Positions 1 through 9,861 of a DNA stretch of 64,000 bases are shown piece by piece. A program made the position numbers and the translations under genes. The notes under the pieces were generated by a model. That model had not been told where the DNA came from. It saw only the letters and a program-made list of their open reading frames with translations, and did not search any database. The stretch's first letter is position 1. Each line of letters begins with the position of its first letter. This DNA is from Bacteroidota bacterium (lineage in GTDB: Bacteria > Bacteroidota > Bacteroidia > Bacteroidales > UBA12077): assembly GCA_020444275.1 (NCBI GenBank), contig JAHLLG010000006.1, forward strand, positions 76,316 to 140,315. The letters run 5' to 3'.

Positions 1-474
1 GAAACCGCCTATAAACGGACCTAATGTTAATCCGGCATATACTGCAGCTACAACAATACCTAATGCTTTTCCTCTGGTTTCACGTGGAAAAACAGAGGTG
101 ATTATTGCCATAGCAACACCAAAAATTAGTGCACCACCCATTCCCTGCAAAACACGCCACAATATTAATATTTCGATAGAAGGGGCAAAAGCACATAACA
201 GCGAAGAAATTGTAAAGATGATTAATCCGATATGAAAGATTTTTTTTCGACCGATAATATCTGCTAATCTTCCAACAGGAGCAAGAAATACCGCTGCAGA
301 CAAAAGAATTGATGTGGCAACCCAACTTAAAGCTACTGCATTGGCCGAAAACTGTTTTCCAATAGCCGGTAATGCAATGTTTATTGCAGAACCCATGAAT
401 GGAGTCAGAAAGGAAGCAAAAGAAGTTACAATTAAGGTAACTCTTTCTAAAGATTTACCGGATTCTTTTTTCAT
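1..474 (-). CDS. MFS drug-type exporter (3' part outside window)
   Basis: About 158 N-terminal residues of a major facilitator transporter are visible; the gene runs off the left edge. Translation gives several hydrophobic helices, the MFS motif A (GRLADIIGRKK) after the second helix and a motif-C-like GLTLGPFIGG in the fifth, which is typical of the drug:proton antiporter subfamilies (EmrB/QacA-like). The ATG lies three bases downstream of the dtd stop codon, so the two genes are probably co-transcribed, with dtd first. The substrate cannot be told. The family assignment is firm; the drug-efflux role is inference from motif C. Confidence 0.85.
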   Translation of the reverse strand, partial: MKKESGKSLERVTLIVTSFASFLTPFMGSAINIALPAIGKQFSANAVALSWVATSILLSAAVFLAPVGRLADIIGRKKIFHIGLIIFTISSLLCAFAPSIEILILWRVLQGMGGALIFGVAMAIITSVFPRETRGKALGIVVAAVYAGLTLGPFIGGF

Positions 475-477
475 GCT

Positions 478-930
478 TTATGCTTTGTTTTTAGTATCGA
501 TAATAATAGTCACAGGTCCGTCGTTCTCTAAAGCTACCTTCATATACGCTCCAAATTCGCCTGTTTTTATTTCTCTTCCCAAGTCAGAACCTAATTGCTG
601 AACAAATTGTTCATAAAGAGGAACCGAAATCTCTGGTTTTGCTGCTTGTTGATACGAAGGTCTGTTTCCCTTTTTGGTTTTGGCATGCAGTGTAAACTGA
701 CTGATAGTTAAAATTTCTCCGTTAATATCTTTTACCGAAAGGTTCATAACTCCTTCATCATCATCAAAAATACGAAGTTGGGTAATTTTATTACTTAACC
801 AGCTAATATCATCAGAGTTGTCCGCATCCTCAATGCCAACAAGAATTAACAGACCTTTATGAATTTCCGATTTTAAAGTTCCGTTAACGACAACCGAAGC
901 CTGGTTTACTCTTTGTATTACTGCTTTCAT
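478..930 (-). CDS. dtd: D-aminoacyl-tRNA deacylase
   Basis: 150 residues, the usual length for DTD. The enzyme hydrolyses the ester bond of D-aminoacyl-tRNAs (and glycyl-tRNA-Ala) in the cytoplasm, which protects translation from D-amino acids. The two signature motifs are present: SQFTL in the middle and NDGPVT near the C-terminus, which together form the cross-dimer active site. The N-terminus MKAVIQRV is standard. It is the first gene of a two-gene unit with the MFS exporter, with 3 bp between them. No promoter box was recognised upstream. Confidence 0.97.
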   Translation of the reverse strand: MKAVIQRVNQASVVVNGTLKSEIHKGLLILVGIEDADNSDDISWLSNKITQLRIFDDDEGVMNLSVKDINGEILTISQFTLHAKTKKGNRPSYQQAAKPEISVPLYEQFVQQLGSDLGREIKTGEFGAYMKVALENDGPVTIIIDTKNKA

Positions 931-1090
931 TCTAGCTGAATTTCTGCTTTTTACATTAAATAATAGTAACTTTTTCTAATATTTAACGAATGTATAAAAT
1001 AGAACCAAATTTATCGTTGTTTTGGTGAATTTTTTGTAACATTAAACCCTTTTTTCAAAAAACGGAAAAACATTCTAATTTATCAGATTT

Positions 1091-4000
1091 ATGAAGAGAT
1101 TTTTACTTTTAGCAGCAATAACATTTTGCTTTCAATTTACTTTTTCGCAAATACCGGATGGGTATTATGATAGTGCAACAGGAACAGGATATACGTTAAA
1201 AACACAGTTGCATAATATTATTAAGGATCATACAGAATTATCCTATACGCCAGGTTTATGGGATGCGTATTATACAACTGATGTTGATATTTATTATGAA
1301 AATGATGGGAGTGTACTGGATATTTATTCCGAAAATCCAACAGGTGCAGATCCTTATAATTTTGTATTAGGGGATGATCAGGATGATGGAAGTAATGTTT
1401 CAGAAGGAGTTCATTATAACAGAGAACATTCCTTTCCGAGAAATTGGTTTGGAGGCGAAGTAGCACCAATGAATACTGACATTTTCCATATATATCCAAC
1501 AGATAAGGTGGTAAATAATGAAAGATCTAATTGGCCATATGGCGAAGTGGATTCTCCAATTTGGACATCTGCTAATGGTACCAAAAAGGGTCCTTGTTCA
1601 TATCCTGGCTATACGGGAACTGTATTTGAACCGATTGACGAATTTAAAGGTGATATTGCTAGAACGTATTTTTATATGGCAACTTGCTATGAAGATGTTA
1701 TTTCCTCTTGGCCAGGGTCTGATATGTTAGACGGATCAAGTGATCAATGTTTTACAGAATGGGCTTTAAATATGCTAATAGAATGGCACAGTAATGATCC
1801 AGTAAGTCAAAAAGAAATTGATAGAAATAATGAAATATATAATAATTATCAATATAATCGAAACCCTTTTATCGATCATCCGGAATATGTAGCACAAATC
1901 TGGGGTGGATCTGGAGTTTTTATCAGTGAAGTACAACATTCACCGGTGAGTCCTAAATCTACAGATGTGGTTACTGTAACAGCAACAATAACATCTGCAG
2001 GAGGAATTATTACTAATGTTGATTTAAAATGGGGAACATCAACAGGAAATTACCCCAATACGGTTACGATGAGTTCATCAAAAGGAAGTTATACTGGCAA
2101 TATTCCTGCACAAACAGATGGCACAACAGTTTATTATATGATTGAAGCAAGCGATGATAATGCTCAGTCGGCAACATCATCGGAGTATGATTATTTGGTA
2201 AGTGATAATGTAACAACAACTATTTTTGAAGAAGACTTTGAAACTTCTACAGCAGAATCACCAATAAGTATAAATGGTTGGACACGTTATGAAGAATCTG
2301 GCACATATACCTGGGTAGGAAAAGACTATAATTCCAATAAATATGCTCAAATGACAGCATATGGCACCGGACAAATATCTAATATATCCTGGTTAATTAC
2401 TCCGGAAATTGATCTTTCAAACATTTCAGAAGCAACGTTAAATTTCATGAGTAAAGACGGTTACAACAATGGTGATCCGGTTGAGGTTTTCATTTCAACA
2501 GATTTTGTGGGAACAGGCAATCCAAATGCGGCAAACTGGACTAATTTAAATCCAACTTTAGCAACTGGTTCTATTGGAGGATATGCAGCCAGTTTTACTG
2601 AATCGGGCGATGTTGATTTAACAAGTTACTGTGGTAATACGGTGTATATTGCTTATAAATATAGTGGTGGTGATCCTTCGCTTACCACAACCATGCAAAT
2701 TGATGATATCGTTATTACCGGAACTCAAACAATGAATGTTGCTCCGGAAATATCAGAAATAGAAAACTTACCTATATCTCCAACTGAAGGAGATGATGTA
2801 ACAGTGTCAGCTAAAATTACCGATTCTGATGGAACTATTGCAACAGCCGAAATTAAATGGGGAACAACTGCCGGAAGTTACACCAATACAGTTTCCATGA
2901 CAGAAAACGTAGATGATTATTCAGGTATCATTCCTTCACAATCTGGTGGAACCATTGTTTTTTATGTTATAGAAGCAACAGATGATGATGATGCATCGAC
3001 TCGGTCTTCGGAAAAAGAATTTTCTTTTAATACGCCAGGAAACAGTGTTCCGGAGATTACAAATATTGTTCTTACGCCGGAAAACCCTGAAAGTGATGAT
3101 GAAATTGTTGTTTCAGCAACAATTACCGATTCAGATGGCACTGTTGACACAGCATTTGTTAAATGGAGAACAGGAACCGATGATTATATTAAAGCTCCAA
3201 TGACCAGATTAGACAACGATCTGTTTCAAGGATTAATACCTGCACAACCAGAAGGCACTAATGTTTATTTTTTGATTTATACTACAGATAATGATGGAGG
3301 TTCAACTCAGACGACAGAACAAAGTTATGTTGTTAATATTATTCCTGAAATCAGTAATATTAATATTACTCCAACAAATCCTGAAAGCACTGAAAATGTT
3401 ACTGTTTCTGCAAATATTGAAGATAATGACGGAACAATTGATGTTGCACAAATTAAATGGGGAACATTTTCCGGCTCATATACAAATACAGAAACAATGA
3501 CCAATAGCAAGGGTTCTTATTCAGGAATAATTCCGGCACAAAGCGATAATGCTACGATATATTTTGTGGTTTATGCAGAAGACAATAATGGAGCTGCAAT
3601 TGAATCATCAGAGCAAAGTTATACGGTAGATGATCCAAACGTACTGCCCGAAATTACCAATATTGTTATTGATCCGGCAGATCCGGAAAGTACAGAAGAC
3701 GTAAGAGTATCTGCAACAATTATCGATTCCGATGGAAGAGTGGAAACGGCAACGTTGAAGTGGGGAACATCTGCAGGTAATTATACAACTAACATCAGTA
3801 TGTCGGGTACAGGCGATTCATATTTGGGAACTATTCCTGCACAGGCAGATGGAACAGAGGTTTTCTTTGTAATTGTGGCCGAAGATGATGAATCAGCGAC
3901 CACTACGAGTAACGAACAAAGCTATATCATAGATGATCAGGTTAATGAAGCACCAGTAATTTCAGAAGTTACTTATGACCCTACCAATCCAACTCCAACC

Positions 4001-4504
4001 GATAATGTGGTAGTCTCTTGTGTCGCGGAAGACAATGATGGTTCAGTAGCATCTGTACTATTACAATGGAAAATGGGTTCATCTGCTTACACAGATGTAA
4101 ATATGAACCTTTCAGGAGGGAAATATTATGGCCAAATTCTGCCACAAAGCAATGGAACTACCATTGATTTTAAAATTATTGCCGAGGATAATGAGGGATT
4201 ACAAGGCACTTATGAAGGTAGTTATCAGGTTTCAGAGGCTAATGGAATAGGAGATATGAGCGAAGAAAACATACGCGTTTATCCAAATCCTGCCAAAGAA
4301 TTTGTTACAGTACAAATCGATAATTACAACCAACAACTGGAATTAATTATTTATGATGTAATTGGAAGTCAGGTTTATAGAGAACAAGTTGACTTTAATG
4401 ATCGACATAAAATCTATATAGAGGATTTGGAATCTGGGTTATATTTCATTAGTTTTGCTATTGATAAAACATTAGTAACCAAAAAAATACTTCTTAAGAA
4501 ATAA
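1091..4504 (+). CDS. Secreted endonuclease I family protein with Ig-like repeats and T9SS sorting domain
   Basis: 1137 residues. A signal peptide (to about residue 20, FSQ) precedes an endonuclease I/NucM-type nuclease domain (about 21-275) with the HYNREHSFPR motif at 108-117 and a following DIFHIYPTD segment, as expected for a secreted non-specific DNase. One Ig-like repeat (about 278-373), a choice-of-anchor-J-like jelly-roll domain (about 376-547) and five more Ig-like repeats of roughly 97 residues (about 552-1047) follow; each repeat carries VSATI..D.DG and KWGT-type blocks. The C-terminal 80 residues begin with IRVYPNPAKE and end in KKILLKK, a type-A T9SS sorting domain. It is probably exported across the outer membrane for extracellular DNA degradation. 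A second nuclease of this family lies at 17283-18581. Confidence 0.9.
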   Translation: MKRFLLLAAITFCFQFTFSQIPDGYYDSATGTGYTLKTQLHNIIKDHTELSYTPGLWDAYYTTDVDIYYENDGSVLDIYSENPTGADPYNFVLGDDQDDGSNVSEGVHYNREHSFPRNWFGGEVAPMNTDIFHIYPTDKVVNNERSNWPYGEVDSPIWTSANGTKKGPCSYPGYTGTVFEPIDEFKGDIARTYFYMATCYEDVISSWPGSDMLDGSSDQCFTEWALNMLIEWHSNDPVSQKEIDRNNEIYNNYQYNRNPFIDHPEYVAQIWGGSGVFISEVQHSPVSPKSTDVVTVTATITSAGGIITNVDLKWGTSTGNYPNTVTMSSSKGSYTGNIPAQTDGTTVYYMIEASDDNAQSATSSEYDYLVSDNVTTTIFEEDFETSTAESPISINGWTRYEESGTYTWVGKDYNSNKYAQMTAYGTGQISNISWLITPEIDLSNISEATLNFMSKDGYNNGDPVEVFISTDFVGTGNPNAANWTNLNPTLATGSIGGYAASFTESGDVDLTSYCGNTVYIAYKYSGGDPSLTTTMQIDDIVITGTQTMNVAPEISEIENLPISPTEGDDVTVSAKITDSDGTIATAEIKWGTTAGSYTNTVSMTENVDDYSGIIPSQSGGTIVFYVIEATDDDDASTRSSEKEFSFNTPGNSVPEITNIVLTPENPESDDEIVVSATITDSDGTVDTAFVKWRTGTDDYIKAPMTRLDNDLFQGLIPAQPEGTNVYFLIYTTDNDGGSTQTTEQSYVVNIIPEISNINITPTNPESTENVTVSANIEDNDGTIDVAQIKWGTFSGSYTNTETMTNSKGSYSGIIPAQSDNATIYFVVYAEDNNGAAIESSEQSYTVDDPNVLPEITNIVIDPADPESTEDVRVSATIIDSDGRVETATLKWGTSAGNYTTNISMSGTGDSYLGTIPAQADGTEVFFVIVAEDDESATTTSNEQSYIIDDQVNEAPVISEVTYDPTNPTPTDNVVVSCVAEDNDGSVASVLLQWKMGSSAYTDVNMNLSGGKYYGQILPQSNGTTIDFKIIAEDNEGLQGTYEGSYQVSEANGIGDMSEENIRVYPNPAKEFVTVQIDNYNQQLELIIYDVIGSQVYREQVDFNDRHKIYIEDLESGLYFISFAIDKTLVTKKILLKK

Positions 4505-4608
4505 CAAATAAGTTCAGATTAAATTAAATGGTTACTTTAAATAAAATTATCTAAGATCATTAGATCTTTAATGGTAAAAGAAAAAAGATTATACATATAA
4601 CCACATAG

Positions 4609-4651
4609 AAAATGTTCTGTTTAGTGATATCATTAGGCAGAACATTTTTTT
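4609..4651 (+). terminator. Intrinsic terminator after the secreted nuclease
   Basis: Inverted repeat with arms AAATGTTCTG and CAGAACATTT around an 18-nt loop, followed by a T run. It lies about 105 bp after the nuclease stop and before the symporter gene. Confidence 0.75.
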
Positions 4652-4693
4652 GTTGCAATAAAAAGACGTATTAACTACTAAAAAAGGCGAGAT

Positions 4694-6142
4694 ATGCATT
4701 TTGTTGACTTAATTATTTTCATTGTGTACATGATTGTTATGTTAGGTGTTGGATTTTTCTTTCTAAAAAAGAATAAAAACGCAGATGATTATTACGTTGG
4801 AGGAAGGAAAATGAGCAGCTTTCATGTAGGACTATCGGTAGTTGCAACAGATGTTGGTGGTGGATTTTCAATTGGTTTAGGAGGTTTAGGTTTTGTTATG
4901 GGTATTGCCGGATCGTGGATGTTGTTTACCGGACTCATTGGGGCGTGGTTAACTGCTGTTATTCTTATTCCCAAAGTAAGTAAGTTAGCAGGTGATCTAA
5001 AGCTTTTCACGTTCCCACAAATATTTGGACACTTTTATAATGGGAAGGTGGCATTAATTGCAGGTATAATCTCTGCTATTGGTTACATTGGATTTACAAG
5101 TTCGCAGATTTTAGCAGGAGCAAAACTGGCATCTGCTTCGTTCGTTGGACTTGATATGAAAACCGCACTGATTATAATGGGAGCTATTGCTGTTATCTAT
5201 ACCGTAATGGGAGGCTTAAAAGCGGTAATCTATACCGATACGATTCAGTGGATTATCCTGATGGGAGGATTAATTTTTATTGGTATTCCATTGTGTTACT
5301 ATGCAATTGGAGGAATGGAGGCGTTAAGAAATTCTGTTCATCCTGAATTCTTTTCCATAGGAAATGTGACCTGGCAACAACTGGTAAATTGGGGTGTAAC
5401 GATTATTCCAATTTGGTTTGTCGGAATGACCTTATATCAGCGAATTTATTCAACCAAAGGGAAAAAAGAGGCACAAAGAGCCTGGTTTATTGCTGGGATA
5501 TTTGAATGGCCATTTATGGCATTTATGGGTGTTATTTTGGGTCTGTTTTCAAGGGTTGCTGTCGATAATGGAATGTTTGCCTCCATGGGATTTGAAACCA
5601 TTGCCGGATTGGATGCCGAAATGGGTTTACCACTATTACTCAGAACCGTATTACCGGTTGGTTTAATGGGGTTGATGATGTCTGCCTATTTTTCTGCAAT
5701 TATGTCTACTGCAGATAGTTGTTTAATGGCGGCATCTGGAAATGTGCTTACTGATATTATGGACAGAATAAAACCCATAAAAAGATCGGATAAATCAACC
5801 TTAAAGTTATCTCAGATTTTAACATTTATTATTGGAGCAATGGCTTTGCTATTAGCGCTGAAAATGGAGAATGTACTTGAACTAATGCTTTATTCGTATG
5901 CATTTATGGTATCAGGACTGTTTATTCCGCTGCTGGGTGCATTTTTTGGCAAACGAAAAAACACAGTAGCAGCAATTGGTTCAATGGTTGTTGGTGGTAT
6001 TACAACCCTGGCCTTAACTGAACTAAATGTTCATTTACCCTTGGGTTTAGATCCTAATATTTTTGGTATTTCAGCTTCACTGGTTGTTTTTATGCTATTA
6101 ACTTATATGTTCCCGAAATACTCAACATATACAAAATTATAG
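4694..6142 (+). CDS. Sodium:solute symporter family protein
   Basis: 482 residues, almost wholly hydrophobic, with the SSS-family N-terminus (short first helix, then DDYYVGGRKM, the segment that precedes helix 2) and the YTVMGGLKAVIYTD block with the conserved GG and D of the family. About 12-13 membrane helices are expected. It takes up a small solute using the inward Na+ gradient. The solute is not evident: nearest relatives are pantothenate/proline/sugar-type carriers, and the neighbours give no hint. It stands alone between two terminators, so is probably monocistronic. Confidence 0.88.
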   Translation: MHFVDLIIFIVYMIVMLGVGFFFLKKNKNADDYYVGGRKMSSFHVGLSVVATDVGGGFSIGLGGLGFVMGIAGSWMLFTGLIGAWLTAVILIPKVSKLAGDLKLFTFPQIFGHFYNGKVALIAGIISAIGYIGFTSSQILAGAKLASASFVGLDMKTALIIMGAIAVIYTVMGGLKAVIYTDTIQWIILMGGLIFIGIPLCYYAIGGMEALRNSVHPEFFSIGNVTWQQLVNWGVTIIPIWFVGMTLYQRIYSTKGKKEAQRAWFIAGIFEWPFMAFMGVILGLFSRVAVDNGMFASMGFETIAGLDAEMGLPLLLRTVLPVGLMGLMMSAYFSAIMSTADSCLMAASGNVLTDIMDRIKPIKRSDKSTLKLSQILTFIIGAMALLLALKMENVLELMLYSYAFMVSGLFIPLLGAFFGKRKNTVAAIGSMVVGGITTLALTELNVHLPLGLDPNIFGISASLVVFMLLTYMFPKYSTYTKL

Positions 6143-6162
6143 TAGCAATAATTGATCGTAAC

Positions 6163-6197
6163 AAAAAAGGGTTGAACAGCAAGTTCAACCCTTTTTT
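6163..6197. terminator. Bidirectional terminator between convergent genes
   Basis: Perfect 15-bp arms (AAAAAAGGGTTGAAC / GTTCAACCCTTTTTT) with a 5-nt loop. A and T tails on both sides make it usable for the symporter gene on the plus strand and the M16 operon on the minus strand. Confidence 0.88.
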
Positions 6198-6210
6198 ATT
6201 TTTTTATTTT

Positions 6211-8292
6211 TTAATTTTTAAAAAGATCATCACTTAATTCAGTATTTATTTTAACTGAATCAACTTTTAATTCCATATTTTGCATTCCTGAGATTTTAAT
6301 TAAAAAAGGAAACTTAACCCCTTCAACTTCTTGATAGTCGTAATAATTTTGCTTTTGAGTTAATTCTCCTTGAGGTGTTTCAATAGATTGTTTAGTTTGT
6401 ATTTTTAAACCAGTTTCGGCATCAAAATAATTGTAAGTTGTTTTACCTGTCGGGTTTACTATTTTCACTTTATAGGCATCTTTTTCATTAATTTTTTCTA
6501 TTCCTTCCAACTCAACGGAAACTCCCAGTTCATCATATTTTAATTCGGAATTCAATGTTGCATCAATTTTAAGATTTTCCAGATCATCTCCAATAATTTC
6601 TTTTTCTCCCTGGAAACCTTTCATGATTGCACGCTCTCCATTGAAAACTTGTTGCATCATGGTATTTCCGTTCATGGAGGTAATCATGGCATATTTATTT
6701 GGTGCTTTTTGATAGGTCTTCTGGGTTATTTCCATACCATTCATTTCGGTTGTAGCTACAATAGTTAGATCTTCAATATTTTGAAGGTTTTCTTCACCTC
6801 CTATTGATTCTATATATTGATTAAGAACCGATTGAGCAGTTACACCTTCCGGCACAGATATTTTGGCTTTTTCTTTCACCGGATTACCATATATATCGTA
6901 AAGTTCTACTACACCTTTGGCGCTATATTTTTTCAACGAATCCAGAAGTTTTGTTTTATCACCTACCACAACAACAATAGCCTGATTAGGATCAATATAC
7001 CTTTTAGAAACCGATTGGATTTGTTCTTTAGTAACAGCTTCAACCTTTTCTAAATACGTTGGATAATAATTTTCAGGCAAATTGTATTTTAATGTATTAT
7101 ATGCTAAACGAGCAATGGTTTGTGGTTTTTCCAGAGAACGCGCAAAACTTCCGTTCCGAACGGTTTTAAATAAATCCAGTGTTTCCTGATCAACTAACTC
7201 GTTTTTCATTCGGTTCATTTCAAAAATGAACTGATGAACAGCATCATCAGTTACTTCTGTTCCTACCTGGGCATAAGCACTAAAATAACCCACTAATTCG
7301 TCTTTTTGTAAATCAGAATAAGCACCATAGGTGTATCCTTTATCTTCGCGCAAATTGGCAATCAATCGTGCCGAAAAAACACCACTTCCTAAAATATCAT
7401 TAGCCAGGGCAGCCGAAATAGAGTTTTTATCGCCTACTTTCAAATTTACCGGGTATGTAATGTTGATGTAGGATTGAACGGCATTTTCTTTATGTATTAA
7501 AGCTACCCGTGTTCCAACATTTTTATTCGGGAATTGATACTCATGTTTTGGCACTTCTGCTTTTTGCCAGTTACCAAAATATTTTTGAGCATCTTCTTTA
7601 GCTTGATTGAGAGTAATATCCCCTACAATTACAAGATATGAAACATTCGGTTTAAAGTAGGTATTGTAATAATTTACCAGGTAATCTCTTGAAATATTTT
7701 CAATGGTTTCTTCTGTTGATATCTCGCCGTAGGGATGATCCTGATTTCGCAACTTTTGCCCAACCCGATTTGCAATAAAACCGGGATTTGTTTTTGAGGA
7801 CACCAGGCCTGAAATTCGTTGTTTCTTTTCTTTTTCCAGTTCATCTTCAGGAAATGTTGGATTGAATAAAACATCGGTATAAAGATCTAAAAATGCTGTT
7901 TTATGTTTAGTTAGTGTTAATCCATACATGCCATTCTGATACGTATTTAAATCTGCTCCAATGAAATCAACCAACTCATCAATTTCTGCTTTTGATTTAT
8001 TGGTTGTTCCTGATCTCAGTAAACTGCCTGTCAATGAAACATATCCGATGGCTTCTTTTTCCATGATTGGGTCAACATCAACAGTTAACTGGTATGAAAT
8101 TCTTGGTACTTTGTGGTTTTCAACTACAATAACCTGTAAACCATTATCAAGTGTGAAATGCTGATATTCTCCTATTTCGAACTGTGGAGCAGGTCCTGGA
8201 TTGGGTTGAACGCTTCTGTCAAGTTGCGCAAAAAGTGAATTTGACACAACTAAAATTACGATAAGTGCTATATATGATTTTATATTTTTCAT
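6211..8292 (-). CDS. M16 peptidase-like protein lacking the zinc site, with C-terminal LolA-like extension
   Basis: 693 residues with a signal peptide ending SLFAQ. The first roughly 450 residues have the two-lobe M16 fold signature (FTLDNGLQVIVVENHKVPR) but the HxxEH zinc motif is absent at its expected place after the first strand pair, so this half should not bind zinc. It keeps the substrate-binding-side LREDKGYTYGAYS segment (about 312-324) that carries the Arg/Tyr pair of the family. Roughly 250 further residues resemble outer-membrane lipoprotein-sorting/LolA-like beta domains, which is uncommon in stand-alone M16 partners. It lies directly downstream of the active subunit (20 bp), so the pair probably forms a periplasmic heterodimer in which one subunit supplies the metal and this one the R/Y pair. 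Confidence 0.88.
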   Translation of the reverse strand: MKNIKSYIALIVILVVSNSLFAQLDRSVQPNPGPAPQFEIGEYQHFTLDNGLQVIVVENHKVPRISYQLTVDVDPIMEKEAIGYVSLTGSLLRSGTTNKSKAEIDELVDFIGADLNTYQNGMYGLTLTKHKTAFLDLYTDVLFNPTFPEDELEKEKKQRISGLVSSKTNPGFIANRVGQKLRNQDHPYGEISTEETIENISRDYLVNYYNTYFKPNVSYLVIVGDITLNQAKEDAQKYFGNWQKAEVPKHEYQFPNKNVGTRVALIHKENAVQSYINITYPVNLKVGDKNSISAALANDILGSGVFSARLIANLREDKGYTYGAYSDLQKDELVGYFSAYAQVGTEVTDDAVHQFIFEMNRMKNELVDQETLDLFKTVRNGSFARSLEKPQTIARLAYNTLKYNLPENYYPTYLEKVEAVTKEQIQSVSKRYIDPNQAIVVVVGDKTKLLDSLKKYSAKGVVELYDIYGNPVKEKAKISVPEGVTAQSVLNQYIESIGGEENLQNIEDLTIVATTEMNGMEITQKTYQKAPNKYAMITSMNGNTMMQQVFNGERAIMKGFQGEKEIIGDDLENLKIDATLNSELKYDELGVSVELEGIEKINEKDAYKVKIVNPTGKTTYNYFDAETGLKIQTKQSIETPQGELTQKQNYYDYQEVEGVKFPFLIKISGMQNMELKVDSVKINTELSDDLFKN

Positions 8293-8312
8293 ATTCGTTC
8301 TATTTCAAAGGA

Positions 8313-9635
8313 TTAATTTTGTGATTTAGGTAAATAGTATAAAACTACACGATTATCTTTTCTAAAATAAGCTTTTGCAACGCGCATTAAATCTTCTTTT
8401 GTAACGGCAAGATAGTTATCAATCTCCGTATTAATCAGGTTAGCGTCTTTATGAAACGTATAGTTTATTGCCAGGTTATAAGCTCTGCTTTCCAAAGTTG
8501 CATTGCTATTTACATAGTTAGCTTCATACTGGTTTTTCAATTTTTCTAATTCACGATCAGAAATTGGTGTAGTTTGTAACTTTTCAATTTCAGCATCAAT
8601 GGCTTTTTCCAAATCAGCCAGATCAACACCTATATTCGGTAAAGCAAGAACATAAGCTAATCCGGGATCTTCATAAGGAAACGGAAAAGACATGATTTGC
8701 ATAGCTAATTGCTTTTCATCTACAAGGGTTTTATACAGTCTGGAGCTTTCACCTCCGGAAAGCAGCGTTGAAAGCATATCCACTGCGTAAAAATCTTTGG
8801 TACCGTTTTTTGGTGTATGATAAGCCTGAAATACTGCAGGTAACTGAATGTTATCGTAAATGGTATCTCTCACTTCTTTTTCTTTGACAGGCTCAACAGC
8901 TTGTGGTCTGTATATCTCTTCTTTTCTTGCAGGAATATCAGCAAAGTATTTTTCAATGAGTTGTTTCGCTTCATCAAATTTAATATCACCAACAATAGTT
9001 AAAACAGCATTATTAGGAACATAAAACTCATTATAAAATGCTTTATAATCTGCTTCTGTTGCTGCCATAATATGTTCAGCTTTACCTAAAACAGTCCATT
9101 GGTATGGATGAACCTTAAAAGCTCTTTTGGAAATTTCGCGTTGAAAACTCATGTAAGGCTGGTTATCCTCTCGCTCTTTGATTTCTTCGGCAACTACCTT
9201 TTTTTGTGTTGCTACACCAATTGAATCTACTTTTAAATGGAGCATTCGCTCTGATTCGAGCCATAAACCTAATTCAAGCTGGTTCGAAGATAATACCTCG
9301 TAAAAATAGGTTCTGTCCCAGGTTGTATTCGCATTTAATGTTCCGCCGGCTTTATCAACAATTTTAGAATACTCACCGCGTTCGATATTCTCTGATCCTT
9401 CGAACATTAAATGTTCAAAGAAATGAGCAAAACCCGTTCTGTCAGGCCTCTCGTTTTTCGAACCTACGTGGTAGGTTATGGTTACAACAACCAACGGGAA
9501 ACTTTTATCCTGATGAAGGATAACATGCAACCCATTGTCTAAATCGTATTCCTTAAAATCAATTTTGTCTGGTTGTGCAAATAGTGTATTTGCAAAAAAC
9601 ATTAATAGCAAGGTCAACAAATGTGTCTTTTTCAT
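8313..9635 (-). CDS. M16 family zinc peptidase (active subunit)
   Basis: 440 residues with a signal peptide (TLFAQ near residue 21). The inverted zinc motif HFFEH is at residues 71-75 and the distal glutamate lies in VVAEEIKERED near 150-151, so catalytic residues of the pitrilysin family are intact. The YGAYS-type R/Y segment is missing here and present in the next gene. Bacterial M16B enzymes of this length commonly work as heterodimers of an HxxEH subunit and an R/Y subunit, degrading short peptides in the periplasm. The ATG is only 2 bp after the stop of the upstream HTH gene, so it belongs to that operon. Confidence 0.93.
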   Translation of the reverse strand: MKKTHLLTLLLMFFANTLFAQPDKIDFKEYDLDNGLHVILHQDKSFPLVVVTITYHVGSKNERPDRTGFAHFFEHLMFEGSENIERGEYSKIVDKAGGTLNANTTWDRTYFYEVLSSNQLELGLWLESERMLHLKVDSIGVATQKKVVAEEIKEREDNQPYMSFQREISKRAFKVHPYQWTVLGKAEHIMAATEADYKAFYNEFYVPNNAVLTIVGDIKFDEAKQLIEKYFADIPARKEEIYRPQAVEPVKEKEVRDTIYDNIQLPAVFQAYHTPKNGTKDFYAVDMLSTLLSGGESSRLYKTLVDEKQLAMQIMSFPFPYEDPGLAYVLALPNIGVDLADLEKAIDAEIEKLQTTPISDRELEKLKNQYEANYVNSNATLESRAYNLAINYTFHKDANLINTEIDNYLAVTKEDLMRVAKAYFRKDNRVVLYYLPKSQN

Positions 9636-9637
9636 TT

Positions 9638-9850
9638 TTATTCGTGTTTATTATTAAAATCTAAAATATCTCCGGGTTTACAGTTTAATTCTTTACAGAT
9701 GGCTTCCAATGTTGAAAAACGAATAGCTTTTGCTTTTCCGCTTTTTAAGATAGAAAGGTTTGCTATAGTAATATCAACTCTTTCAGAAAGCTCAGTAAGT
9801 GACATTTTTCGCTTTGAAAGCATTAGGTCAAGTTTGGTAATTATAGGCAT
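9638..9850 (-). CDS. Small Cro/C1-type HTH regulator (YozG-like)
   Basis: 70 residues starting at MPIITKLD; an earlier in-frame ATG would run back into the DUF2975 gene and is not credible. The whole protein is one helix-turn-helix domain: MSLTELSERVDITIANLSILKSGKAKAIRF, then LEAICKELNCKPGDILDF, the pattern of YozG/XRE-like small regulators. Such regulators commonly sit beside DUF2975 membrane proteins (yoaS-yozG in Bacillus), exactly as here, 11 bp after the DUF2975 stop. Likely role: transcriptional control of its own operon. The coupling to M16 peptidases downstream is unusual. Confidence 0.88.
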   Translation of the reverse strand: MPIITKLDLMLSKRKMSLTELSERVDITIANLSILKSGKAKAIRFSTLEAICKELNCKPGDILDFNNKHE

Positions 9851-9861
9851 ATCTGAAAGTA

